This document shows, one piece after another, positions 33,962 through 44,839 of a stretch of 64,000 nucleotides of DNA; position 1 is the first letter of the stretch, and each line of letters starts with the position of its first letter. Under the pieces are notes generated by a model. That model was not told the DNA's origin and ran no database searches. It was given only the letters and a program-made list of their open reading frames with translations. The stretch lies in the NCBI GenBank assembly GCA_032821775.1, contig JAVLRN010000010.1, positions 1,612,001-1,676,000 on the forward strand, read 5' to 3'. The translations under genes were made by a program, and so were the position numbers. The DNA comes from Sanguinoderma infundibulare. Taxonomy: Eukaryota; Basidiomycota; Agaricomycetes; Polyporales; Polyporaceae.

Positions 33962-35470
33962 ATGTTCTCCAAGCTCTGCTCCGTCGCCGTGCTCATGGCG
34001 GTCGCCAGCACCACCGCGCAGGGCATTCCGCCTGGGTGGAACAGCGTTGGCTGCGTGGATGACGGTCCCGCCCGTGCGTTGACGGGGTACAGCTTCTCCG
34101 ACAACCAGTTGACCCCCGCGCAATGTTTGACCGCCTGTGCGTCCAAGGGCTACGCGATCGCTGGTCTCGAGTACAGCAACGAGTGCTGGTGTACGTTCCA
34201 AATCCCGTTCCTAACTAGTGGTGTGTAGATACTAATGGGTTCCGTGATTGTAGGCGGGAACTCGTTCGACAACTACCTGGGCAAGCCACTCGCTTCGTCG
34301 TCGTGCAACATGACGTGCGCTGGTGACCATAACAGTATCTGCGGTGGCGACATGGCGTTGGACGCGTACAAGTTCAACCCCCTCTGCCCCACTTCCACAA
34401 GTACGATCGTTTCCAACACGACCTCCGCCGCACAGCCGTCCATCACGTGCTGGAACAGCGTTGGCTGCGTGGATGACGGTCCCAAGCGTGCGTTGACGTA
34501 CAGCTTCGCCGACAACCAGTTGACCCCCGTGAAATGTTTGATCGCCTGTGCGTCCAAGGGTTACGCGATCGCTGGTCTCCAGCACAGCAATGAGTGCTGG
34601 TGTACGTTCCAAATCCCGCTCCCAACTAGTGATATGTAGATACTGATGGGTTCCGTGATTGCAGGCGGGAACTCATTCGACAATGGCCTGGGCCAGCCAC
34701 TCCCTTCGTCGGAGTGCAACATGCCGTGCACTGGTGACAGTAACAGTTTCTGCGGTGGCCCCTATGCGTTGGACGCGTACAAGTTGTACCCCGTCTACCC
34801 CACTTCCACAAGTACGACCGTTTCCACCACGACCTCCGCCGCACAGCCGTCCAGCACGTGCTGGAACAGCGTTGGCTGCGTGTCTGACGGTCCTGCGCGT
34901 GCGTTGACGGGGTACAGCTTCACCGGCGACAGCCAGTTGACCCCCGCGCAATGTTTGACCGCATGTGCGTCCAAGGGCTATGCGATCGCTGGTCTCGAGT
35001 TCGGCCGCGAGTGCTACTGTACGTTCCAAATCCCCCTCCCAATTCGTGATATGTAGATACTGATGGGTTCCGTGATCGCAGGCGGCAACTCCTTCGACAA
35101 CGGCCTGGGCAAGCCACTCCCTTCGACGTCGTGCAACATGACGTGCACCGGTGACAATAACAGTATCTGCGGTGGCCCCTTTGCGTTGGACGCGTACAAG
35201 TTGGACATCGGCTGCCAGACTTCGGTCTCTACTCCTCTCCCCACCAACGCCGTGATGTCTGTATACTCAGCAAGCACGACGGCCTCGAGCGTGGTCACCT
35301 CCGTGGTCACATCTGTATACACTGTAACCACGAAGACCGCCGACTCTGAATATGGGTACGCGTACAACAGCGGCCTCTCTACCTCAGCCGCTTCCTCCGC
35401 TACCACTGCTCTCCCTCATCGCGGCCTGAAGGCCCTCTTGAAGGCGCTCAACTTCCGCCGTGAGCACTAG
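33962..35470 (+). CDS. Secreted protein with three WSC domains, 439 aa
   Basis: Exons 33962-34190, 34254-34601, 34665-35018 and 35082-35470. The three introns are 63 nt each and cut every WSC domain at the same CWC/GN point; exon length sums to 1320 nt. The signal peptide and first domain are nearly the same as in the 4422 gene. Three WSC domains are joined by short Ser/Thr linkers and followed by a Ser/Thr/Val tail ending NFRREH. No C-terminal membrane segment is evident, so a secreted or wall-bound lectin-like protein is likely. The tail is intact here, which identifies the TAG in the unit A gene as a mutation. Ligand is inferred from the family (cell-wall polysaccharide). Confidence 0.85.
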
Positions 35471-36185
35471 GCGTGTTCTGAGTGTGCACGGACGGCGTGC
35501 AGCTCGAATTCTGTCTCTCGATCTGGTGCAGCGGGGAGGGAGTCATGCTCTTGTTCTCTCCACATACGTCATGATGGTATCCCCTGTCTCCCCTGTCGAT
35601 CTTGAGTCTCCACTCCTGGTTTTACTGTACGTTTTAACGTCGATCTCGTCCATAACAGTGGTCCATCTCCTCCTTCCTCGTATCCTTGTTCTTCATTCCT
35701 CACCTATGTACGCGCGACTTACTCTCTCTCCCGGTTGCTGACCCGTCATACGCTAAGCTTTGTATTCTTACCAATACGATGTTCTCGAAGGGTATGCTAC
35801 TATGTTGTAGTTGTTTTCTAAGGACCAATGGCACGAAACTCGTTTGGTCGTCCAGCCTCAAAGTCGCTCAAACGTTGACCAATGGCAGAACGCGATCCGC
35901 GCAGGCTGTGACATTGTTTGCGTTCTTCGGGAAGAACGTGGTGCCCAAGGAATTCTGTGAGTAGTTCAAGGAGATGTGGGAGCCGTCACGCGGGGGGAGA
36001 CTGTAACGATCCATTAAAACTGGCATACAGAAATGCTCAGACTCAGAGCGCATACATCTAGACAAATCTGAACCACGTTCATAAATCGTGAGCCAATCCG
36101 TGGACCAACTTCTCGAACGCGTCGCTCGATCTCACCATGACCTACCACCAGGTCACCGTCTGCAAGACTCCTCATCATGTTATGT
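35471..36185. other. 3' flank of second WSC gene; no gene
   Basis: Matches 6921-7545 in unit A up to about 36090, then diverges just where unit A enters its P450 pseudogene. Confidence 0.55.
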
Positions 36186-36290
36186 CTAGATTGACTCTTG
36201 TTAACTTAGGTTGCTCTTGTTTCGCCAACCCTGAAACATGTCTATCCGGTTGGATGACCTCCTAATCGACACCGAAAGTTGGGCAGGAGC
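36186..36290 (+). pseudogene. Fragment of aspartic protease exon 3 and preceding intron
   Basis: The run with TTGCTCTTGTTTCGCCAACC and GACCTCCTAATCGACACCG matches 1240-1310 of the intact protease: the second intron and the first catalytic exon. The motif now reads DTE instead of DTGSS. It is an isolated relic. Confidence 0.6.
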
Positions 36291-36812
36291 TCAGGCTGCG
36301 TCCGTTCGAGGCGAACACGGTCGTGGTTGGGACGCTGTGGAAGATGGTCATCAAGCCGCTCGTGCTGCTGCCGATGGTGGTGGTGTCGACGCAGTGTGAC
36401 TTGTAGCGGGCGTTTTTGAGTATGTCGCCTTGCTCGTTATTTCTTGGAGGTGCCGAGGCTCACTTGGCGAGTGATCGCTGCATGTACGGTCCGGCAGACT
36501 GTCATGTTGCCAGTGGCCACTGACAAACATGTCGAAGAGGCGCTGAGGCCTGTCGAGGACTTCCTCGCTGCTTTGTCGACGTCACCCAAGCAAGTCGTTC
36601 GGCCTCCTTTGAACCCCACGCTTCGCAACGATTTGGTCATTCTCGATGTCGTGGTGGTCGCGACATGATGTATAGCGTAAATGAGTTGTGTAGCGCATAT
36701 ACAGCATGCGTCAATGAATGGGGCGTACAGAGTGGTGCGTGTGTAGCAAAGCTCCAAGATGAAATGCAATCTACTGGATACAGTAGGATTTCAAGTCCGT
36801 ACCATCGGACGC
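36291..36812. other. No recognised gene
   Basis: A short plus-strand frame at 36444-36668 shows no motif. The region includes the 3' flank of the minus-strand ATPase gene. Confidence 0.45.
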
Positions 36813-38923
36813 TCAGTTGCTCCCCTGCGAGATCGCCGTAAATTCGGCCATGAACTCCTCCATCGCGTTCAGCGTCTCCTCCAGGTGCTCGTACCGCATC
36901 TTCTCCTTGCGGCTGATCGCGAGCGACGTCGCCGTCTTGCACGCATTTTTGATCTGCCGCCCATTGATGTCGCGCTGCGCGAGCTTCGCCAGCAGCTCCT
37001 CCGACAACGCCGCCCCGTCGAGGCCCGCCTTGACGAGGAACCCCCGCCAGATCTCGACCTTCGTCGGCACCGTCAGCTCGCTGAAGTGCAGCGCGACGTG
37101 GATCCGCGACAGGAACGCCTCGTCGAACGTCTTGATCCGGTTCGTGGTCAGGAAGAGGATGCCGCGGTAGTACTCGACGTGCCGCAGGAAGACGGCGACC
37201 ATCGCGTTGCGCCCGATGTCGTGCAGCGAGCGCTGCTCGAGGAACACGTCCGCTTCATCGATCAGTAGCACCGCGTTCCACGCTGCCGCAAGGTCGAACG
37301 CCTCGCCGAGCCGGGTGTCGAGTTCGTGCGCGCTCGTACCCAGGTCACCGCTGCCCACGATGTAGAGGGGGCGCCGGAGGTGCTCGCTCGTCGCCTCGGC
37401 TGAGAGTGTCTTGCCGACTCCCGGGGGACCGAAGAGGTTGATGACGAGGCCTTTACCCTTGCCGCGCACAAAGTCATCAAAACCGCCTTCTCCACTGGAG
37501 TTGAGCTGACCGTGCGCCTCGATGAGAGAGCGGAGGAGGGTCTTGCGCTCTGGCGGAAGCACGAGTCCGGCAAACGCCTCGTCGTTCCAGTCGATGGGTG
37601 TGACGAAGTTGACGTTGTACTCGAGCCACAGTTTGTCCGTCAGGCTGAAGCCGTGCACGATGGGTGACGCGAGCAGGAGCTCGGCCTCCGTGAGACCGTA
37701 AGCCCCGTCATCGTTGGGACGCGGAGGAAAGACGCGGTCCGGAGTAGGGAGGTCGTAGTTGGGGTCGACGCGCGAGAAGCCAGCCTTGTCAATCATGATC
37801 CGCGAACGAACCCCGTACTTCGTCAGCTTCTGGTTGAACGCGAACCCCTGGTACCGCGCGGCGTTGCCCTTGTAGTGCATGTGGTGCACGCCCGCGAGGG
37901 ACACCCACTTGCGCGCACGCTCGAGCAGCATCGCCTTCAGCGCGGTTGGGTTCGGATGGAACTCGAGTGGGAACACGCTGAGCGAGTTGATTTTCTCCAC
38001 ACCTTTGAACCCCCGAAGCGTCACGGTCGTTTGGATCATGCCGAACTTACGTGACCGCGTCTTCCGGTCGTCATTCCACCCGATGTGCTCCTCGTCGTCT
38101 TCTTCCTCGTCCGTCGCGAGCTCGAGGCTCTCGCATTCGAGCGACCAGTACTCCTGTCCGCAGCCGTCCATGAACTTGTTCGCGGCGAGGAGCCTGAGGG
38201 CGCGAGTCTCGCGGGTGACGGGGCAGCGCCGGATGACAATCGTTCCTGGGACGAGGATGGCGTAGAGGAGATCGAATGTGATCTCATGGTGCTCGACGAG
38301 GCTGGCGATGCGGGCAAGGGTCTGCTTGTAGTGCTTCCGCATGTGCGCAAGGAGCACGCCGAGCGACTTGAGTACGCGCTCGTCTTCCTCTGAGAGGTCC
38401 GTACGCGACGCGAGGTCGTTTTCGTATTGCTCGAGACGCGGGAAGTACGTGAGGAGCAATTGGGGATTCACCTAAAAACGCGATGAGTGTGCGAGCAAGA
38501 ACACGATGAATGGGTACGCACCCTGATCGGCTGGGAGTCCCACGAGATACCGCAGATCTTACCGATAACGTCCTGGCAAGCCTTGACGAGGTACGGGCTC
38601 TTGAGGACGATTTCGAAGGTGATGGTGCGGGGCCTTTCATCGGCTTTAGAGTGTTTGCGGACGACGACGAAGCAATAGTCCTCCCAGGACTCGCTTTCTG
38701 TCGTCTCGGTGCCCATCGGCTCCACCTGCTCGGCCGGGACATCAGGGTTGTCCGTATCGATGTACTTCCACGAGTCGGAATCATCCTCCCATCGCGAGTC
38801 TACGAACTTGACGTCGAGCGTCAAAGGGGCGGTGTCGACAGAGGACTCGGTCGTCGCAGGAGAGGGGACCGCAGACGTCGAGATCTCGATGTCGCTGTTG
38901 CTCGAACTGCTGATGGAGGCCAT
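36813..38923 (-). CDS. AAA-family ATPase with fungal DUF7025-type N-terminal region, 686 aa
   Basis: Exons 38923-38522 (134 codons) and 38471-36813 join in phase 0 across a 49-nt GT-AG intron. The N-terminal part has FCFVVVRK/SPYL-type motifs (here YCFVVVRKHSK and LKSPYL) and the region around HEITFDLLYAILVPG seen in fungal AAA proteins of this type. The AAA module has Walker A GPPGVGKT (about 481-488), Walker B LLIDEADVFLEQ (about 534), FLTTNR as sensor 1, and the SRIHVALHF region with its arginine. It should be an ATP-driven remodeler. The substrate is unknown and there is no membrane segment or signal peptide. It is intact and paralogous to the 44840-47539 gene, which has more introns. Confidence 0.85.
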
Positions 38924-39556
38924 TGCAAAAAGTCTAGAGTGGTGTGGAGGGGACAGAGGAAGGTTCGGGTTCTCTGCGTTGTCGACCCCGCCACGCCACC
39001 CCCTGGGAAGTTCTTATAGTTACCTGGGCGTAGCTTTGATAGCTGCGGCAAAGCGCCCCGTGTGGTCTCGGGGATATGATGACACGTTGCGCCAAGTGGT
39101 ATAGAAGACGTGGTGACTCACGGCGAACAGAAGGCATGGCGGAACCGCTCGGATGGAGTCGTGGCGATGTGCCACACCGTCTTCATGCTATTAGCATGTA
39201 GGTTGGCAATTCAGGGCCTACTCTTGCAATTCCGTCCGCAGACGGGTTCTCCTGGGCTTCGTTCGTTATCCGGGTTAGAAGCAAGATAGAAGGAAGGAGA
39301 TATGCGAAACCGCTTGCCTATGTTGGTAGACACTGGCGACTGACGATGTCAGTCAGTCGATAGTGTGCCTCCAGAATTCGGATGTATCCGCGCTGTTGCT
39401 CCATCGATCGGCAAGACTGTTTCCGCCCCGAGTGCGATGACTAGATACTTGTAAACATGACCTGGAAGAAAGTGAAGATGACTCAGGGTACTTGGCAGTA
39501 CTGGCGTCAGCAAAAGCGCCACCTGCCTGCAAGGCTATACTAAGCGCTAGGGGGCT
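38924..39556. other. Intergenic; promoter of the ATPase
   Basis: No gene seen. On the minus strand TATAAGAA at about 39012-39019 lies about 90 bp upstream of the ATG at 38923 and could be its TATA box. Confidence 0.4.
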
Positions 39557-39701
39557 ATGCAAAGTTTCTTACTAGGGTCTCGACTCTCAGGAAGACGTCC
39601 GAGATGGAGGTTGCTACCGCCGACATGCACTTCCCCCCTCATGCCGCCAGATCCACGACGACGAGAACTTGTTCTAATCCGCCGCCCTCCGCAATGCCTT
39701 T

Positions 39702-40245
39702 GTGCTCAGCGCAATGGAGGACGTCGTTCCCCGTACCATCACCCTCTCGCGCATCGGTCCCAACTCCGGTCCCGGCGCCAACACCACTACGACCACCGGC
39801 AGACGTCCGTCTCTGAGCGTCTGCACGCAGTCCGTGAGCACTCGCTCGACGGGTCCATCCGCCACTACGGTCAACTCTTCTCAGCAAAACAGCAACAGCA
39901 ACTCCGCTCCGGGCGGCGTCAAAGCCGAGTGCTCCAACTGCGGCGCGCCACACTCCCTGTGGCGTCGGGGCCTCAAGGAAGAACTGAACTGCAATGCCTG
40001 CGGGTGGTACTGCAAGCTCGTGCGTCCCGCATAGACCGAGGAGTACGTGAAGTTTCACTGACGTATTACGTTGTTAGCACAAGCGCCCCCGCCCGAAGAG
40101 CATGCGCAACCTTTCTGCCCACGACAAGTATGTCCGACCCTTCGCTCCCCTTGTTGGACAGCCAAGTGCCACAGACCCGTTGTCGCCTCCCCTAGGTTCA
40201 GGATGTCCTCATGGTCGCACGTTCCTCCAGCCTGGTGTTAGTTGA
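39702..40245 (+). pseudogene. GATA-type zinc-finger gene, 3' part, probably incomplete
   Basis: Segments 39702-40019 and 40078-40245 join across a 58-nt GT-AG intron. The finger is CSNCGAPHSLWRR...CNACGWYCKL, then after the intron HKRPRPKSMRN, which is the classic GATA DNA-binding motif and basic tail. The loop between cysteine pairs has 16 residues rather than the usual 17-18. No good start codon or 5' exon is seen: the frame is closed by TAA just upstream of 39702 and the 5' limit is a GTG. It may be the 3' end of a larger gene whose 5' exons are lost, or a decayed copy. A protein of this type would act in the nucleus on GATA sites. Its last exon is duplicated at 10825-10945. Confidence 0.6.
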
Positions 40246-40350
40246 GAGCGTGCTGTCCTCGGCGACACCCAGTTGTTTGAGGTCAAAGGTTGATTCTGCG
40301 GCACGAAGTGGGGGCCTGCCGACGCGTTGGGAGCTTTGTGGTACGACGAC
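40219..40350. repeat. Duplicated segment matching 10825-10945
   Basis: Shares CAGCCTGGTGTTA, TTTGAGGTCAA and GATTCTGCGGCACGAAGTGG with unit A. In both places it ends the unit and lies upstream of the next truncated protease, with the Helitron array intervening in unit A. Confidence 0.75.
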
Positions 40351-40552
40351 GCTCCAAATTCCGAGGGGATGCATTCGTATTGTTTGGTCCCACAGACCAA
40401 TGACCAATCCCAACCCCAACCCTAGAATGATGTTAAGCGCCCATTGCTCGAGCGACCAACTCGGGCGTCCGCGCCGCGCGAGGGGGGTTGCGAGACCAGT
40501 CGACGCTCAACCGAGCCCACGCCTCGGAGGTGATCTTAGGAGGCGTTTGCAG

Positions 40553-41300
40553 CATTGGGCCGCATGGCCTCACCGCTGGTGAGTAATATCAATCTCGGAT
40601 TCGGTTCGACGGGTCAACTGGTCCGCATGTCTCCACAGGCGCGCTGTACCCGAATCGTTCGAAAACTACGCCAACAGTGACAGATACCGCCTACAATGCA
40701 GGGTTCCTCACTGACTATGTCATCGGCATCTCATTCTGTCCCTCTGACCTGTCCAGCGACCGGACGGGCGAGTTGACGTTCGGAGGAGTGAATCCCTCCA
40801 AGTTCACGGGCCCGCTGAATTACACGTAAGCCCAGTGCATATAGTCTTCGAACGCAGTCTAATTCTGTAACTAGTCCTCTCACCAAGGTGTCTCCGTCGA
40901 ACAAATACGTAGGAGTAGATCACGCGATGACCTATGGGGGCAGGATGACGATGGAGTACGGGTCCGGGATTCTTGATACCGGGACGACGATCGTACTCTC
41001 TGCACCGGTAGGTCGGTTTGAGCTTCTGTCTCCGGGATCCCACTGCTAAAATGATGCGACGATGATGCGCACTTCAGATGCATTCAAACAGTACCAACAA
41101 TATACGGGCGGGGTTCCCGATCCCGATGTGGGTCTCTTGTGCATCACCCCCGAACAGTACAAGAACTTACGGGGCTTCTACATCGTCATCGGCAGGGTAA
41201 GTCCTCCACACTCGTCCCGCGCACCCTCACTAATCCATCGGTTCTTTTCGCCAGGTGCAGTACGAGCTCACGCCGAACGCGCAAATATGGCCACGTGCGC
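40553..41300 (+). pseudogene. Aspartic protease remnant, unit C, last exon deleted
   Basis: Corresponds to exons 6-10 of the intact gene. The join upstream of exon 6 is shared with unit B (CAACCCCAACCCTAGAAT, then CGCCTCGGAGGTGATCTTA). After the WPRA codons the sequence jumps to DNA lying beyond the stop codon in unit A (CTCGTACGCATCGG). The last intron and exon are thus cleanly missing. It cannot encode a working protease. Confidence 0.8.
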
Positions 41301-41519
41301 TCGTACGCATCGGTGGGAGGATTGTCCGTCCTAATCATGTCCTTCGGGTACACTTCCATGTGCGAATATTGACGCATATACTCATTGAAAGTTACGAGCT
41401 CCAGCAGTGTCTCCGGCTGAACCAGATTTGGCAAAGAGTCGACACGCGGCGCGAAACACAAGTTTTCTATCGGTCGCTTGCAAGACTGGTGTCCGAGCCA
41501 CGCATTTCAGGGTATGTCA

Positions 41520-41895
41520 GAATGGTGCAGGTGTGTTCTCTTGAAATCGGTTTCTCAAGTTAACCGTGATCCAGCAGTTTGCGCGAGTTGCTCGCTCAAA
41601 AGGCAAAACACCATCCGCAGTAACGTCACCACACTTTATGGGCATATTGTACATTCCTGGTCCGGGATATGGAAGCCTGATGCAGTGCACTTGGACAGAG
41701 TTGGTGTCTGTCTTTCCGCATGACACCGTCGCACTTACAACTGCCGGAGGAGCACCCGAGGTAAATATGTTTCCATGCTTTGCCAACACCAACCGTTGAC
41801 GGGCTGACGACGTTGGGCAAATCTCGCTTCGAACAGGTTTTGGGAGTAGGCTTCAATCTATCATGTTCTATCATGATCTGCGCATGGAATGTATG
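41520..41895. repeat. Repeated upstream module, copy 5
   Basis: Closest to the copies at 3244 and 32784, and in the same position after the protease remnant. Confidence 0.6.
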
Positions 41896-42524
41896 TACCA
41901 GGGTTTGAGCTTCGTTCAGTGTGTATGCTCCGGTGCGCTGGCTCCCAGTCCCTAGCCGAGCGCCGCGCCGACTGCGCTGGGCGGTCCACTAGGGTGTCCG
42001 ACTGCCACATCTGGTTCCCGTCGACGTCAGCGTGGCGCCCAGCTGGGAACTGGGGCCAGGGCACCGGAGCGTGGCTAGCCATCCTCAGTGACGCCACACT
42101 CTGGGACGGCCGACCAGCCCCGGAGCATCTGGAGCTCCCATCGACGTTGGCTGTCTAGCCGACCCAAACATATTTTGGCCAGAGGGCCTTGAAGACACTC
42201 AAGCGGTTCCGTATATGCAACTCTTGGCGCAGAGATGGCAGGTGAGTGGCACAGGGCTCGTTCTTCCCATTACCATTGTCATGTCACGTCAGAAGCAGGA
42301 ATCGTACTGTAGCTTCCTTCTTCGATGTTTAATGCGCGCATTCGAAGACTCCGGGGCTCGAGAGGTCATATTAACCTCCGTTTTCCCTGGATTTAGCACC
42401 GCTCGCGTGAAGATGACGCGCATGTCCTCGGACGCTGTTTAGATCGAAGGCGCGAAACACGCATTTTCGATCAGTCGCTTGCAAGACTGTTGTCCGGGTC
42501 ACGCATTTCAGGGTATGTCAGCAT

Positions 42525-42800
42525 ATTGCCAAGTGTGTTCTCTTGAAATCGGTTTCTCCAGTTAGCAGATTGCGCCAGCTCCGAGCTCGCTCAATAGGGC
42601 AAACACCATCAAACGTTGATGTCCTTTGAGTGGCTTGTCACGTCGCACCGAATGCCAACACCAACCGTTGGCCGGCTGATGAACGTTGAGCGAAAGCTCG
42701 CTTCGAATAGGTTTCGGAAATATTCGAGATACACGTTCCGTGAGAGAATGCTTCAATTTATCGTGTCCTATCACGATCTGCGCATGGAATGTATGCGCCG
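42525..42800. repeat. Repeated upstream module, copy 6 (before a GDSL exon)
   Basis: A shorter, more diverged copy with the ATCGGTTTCTC start, the CCGTTGGCCGGCTGATGAAC core and the ATGATCTGCGCATGGAATG-like end (CACGATCTGCGCATGGAATG). It ends about 190 bp before the ATG at 42991. Here the following gene is not a WSC gene. The run TATATATG near 42928 could be that gene's TATA box. Confidence 0.55.
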
Positions 42801-42990
42801 GGGGTATGAGCTTGTTCACTGTGTCCGGCGATCGGCCGTACACGAGCACACGTTGTGGTGATGCGTCAGGTCATGGTCGTCCGTGATGCCACCACCTTTG
42901 CGAGCGAAAAATAGATGGCAGGGACAGTATATATGCATGAAGTGCAGCGCGAGAATGTGGTCAGCCGCGAATCGACCGCCATCCTCCAAC

Positions 42991-43116
42991 ATGCTCTGTC
43001 AACTGCTAGCTGCCGCAGCGCTTGCGCGAGGTCTTGTCCTACTTGCGTTCGCGGCGGGGCCTTCCCCGGGTCAGATCAAGAATCTCGTCACCTTTGGTGA
43101 CTCCTACACAGACGTC
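42991..43116 (+). pseudogene. First exon of a GDSL-type esterase (CE16-like)
   Basis: The frame encodes a 25-residue hydrophobic signal peptide and then NLVTFGDSYTDV, the block I motif of SGNH/GDSL esterases with the catalytic Ser. A GTGAGT donor follows at 43117. No later GDSL blocks (Gly, Asn, or the C-terminal DxxH) were found downstream. The sequence goes over into an unrelated coiled-coil gene, so I read this as a captured or truncated first exon. Confidence 0.6.
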
Positions 43117-43234
43117 GTGAGTACTGTGCACGTTTCAAGTCCCAATACAACTGGTCGTCTTCGAACTCGGTTGCGCAAATGCGAGTAAGTCAATCGTCAA
43201 CAAGTTCCTGACCGTCTCTTCTGTCGGTGAGCCC

Positions 43235-44079
43235 ATGAATGCGAGCGTTTCGTTTGACACGAGCGCCATCGAGGCCCAGATCGCTGAGGCTCGGGTCAGT
43301 ACCTTCTTTCCTATCCCTGGTTTCCTGTCCTACTCGGACGTTGCTGACCTGGTCCAGGACGAGATCAACAATATCCGAGCAACGCGCAGCAACGACAAGC
43401 TGGTCTTCACCGCTCACGTCGAGCAGACCAAGGCTCGTCTCGACGCTCTCGATGGGCGCATGCAAGATACGCAGACCGATCTCAACTCGCGCAATGACGA
43501 ACTGTCGTCGATCAACATCAGCCACCAGGCTCTCAAGAGCATCGTGTCCGGTCTGCAGAAGCGCAACAATCTGGGTGAGCAGCTGGAGGAGCTCACGCGA
43601 GAAGTTGGAGCGGCGAAGCGAAATGCTGCAAAGTGTGCCTGTCTCGACGTCCTCTGTCGCGCGTTCGCTCAGACCATGTTTTGCAGAAACCTGCACCTTG
43701 CAGCAGCAGACTCCGTGCAGATGGCCGAAGAGCTAGAGGCCGTCAAGGCCCTCCGCGTGGAAGCGGCCGCTATCGTCGCCGAGGCCAAGCTCGACACGCT
43801 GCTGCGCAAGCCGCAGCATTCGAGGTGAGCATTTGTCGTCCTATTAACACTTGGTTTGCTATGCATCTAAAACAGGCATCGAAGTCCCTCAAGAGGAAGA
43901 ACGATGACGCCGACGACCATGGGGCCGTCCCGCAGAATCTCGCGGACGTGCGCGATCTGCAGGTGCCCCTTTCGAAGCGGAGGCCCACCGCCCTCGGCGT
44001 GGTCTCGAAGATCGCGCAGACGGCGACCGTCGCGACTCTCGGCGCGGTTGCCGCTTGGACCGCGCTGGCGTTTTCGTAG
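43235..44079 (+). CDS. Unidentified coiled-coil protein with C-terminal hydrophobic segment
   Basis: The main frame from the ATG at 43235 has long heptad-like stretches (LDALDGRMQDTQTDLNSR, QMAEELEAVKALRVEAAA). A 54-nt GT-AG intron at about 43632-43685 is optional because it keeps the frame. The last exon begins after AAAACAG near 43875 and encodes KSLKRKNDDADD and a hydrophobic end (TVATLGAVAAWTALAFS) that could anchor it in a membrane. Joining the parts needs a one-base frame change near 43810, so the gene may be broken or my splice site may be wrong. I do not recognise the family. The true start may lie upstream in another exon. Confidence 0.45.
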
Positions 44080-44839
44080 AGGGCGGGGTCAGTCCCAGCC
44101 TCGAGGTTTCGTTCGTTTATTCGTGCCCAAAAGTATGTCTCTCTCGCCCTTGTCTCTCTTTTCTATCCGCACTGCAATTACATGTCCTAGCAGTATTCTA
44201 TTTCTCGATCACTCTCCGTATTCCATGAGCTTTTTCCCATCTTTGAGCGTCCCGGGGACGCTCGCCCAGGAGGGGTTACATGTTTTCGATGGTGCTCCGA
44301 GTCTTTAGGTTCCGGTCGGACAGACACAAGGGTGTCAGTGACTCGGCGCATGTCCTGTAAATTTCCCTTGACTCAGTTATCAATCGCGATGTATTCTGTG
44401 CATAAGCCCTGGGCGTGTGCGTTCAAACCAGTCTGGCAGCGGCCGCGAGGCAGGTGCGCAGAGAGCCACAGTGGCATCCAGGCTCCCCACCTCAGACCGC
44501 CGCTGGTGATCTATGGAACCCAATGTGTGCCAGTGCAGTTCATCGTAATGTACCGCTAGTCAGTATATTCCAGTAGCATGCACTGTACTTCAACGTCTGG
44601 CCACTGATATCCAGTGCGTACTATCGGACTCCAAAGGCTGCCGGAGGCGGGGACTGAATTGCTTCAAACCTGAACCGAACTCCGATTACCTCCATCGTAA
44701 TCTACCGGCATCTGCCGGTTACCGTCGGAGATTGGTGGAATTTGCTGGCCTTGCCAGCTCCGGGGCGTATTACAGGGCATATCGTGGTACAAGCCGCCTC
44801 ATTCCTCTTACTACCTACCTGCGTTCAAGGATCAGTAAG
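44080..44839. other. No recognised gene
   Basis: Short frames only. It includes the 3' flank of the minus-strand ATPase gene and a run of short direct repeats around CTACCGGCATCTGCCGGTTA near 44700. Confidence 0.5.

Noticed and set aside
36759..37268. Plus-strand frame of 169 codons across an AAA ATPase
   Set aside because: Antisense shadow of the conserved AAA module on the minus strand; no independent motif.
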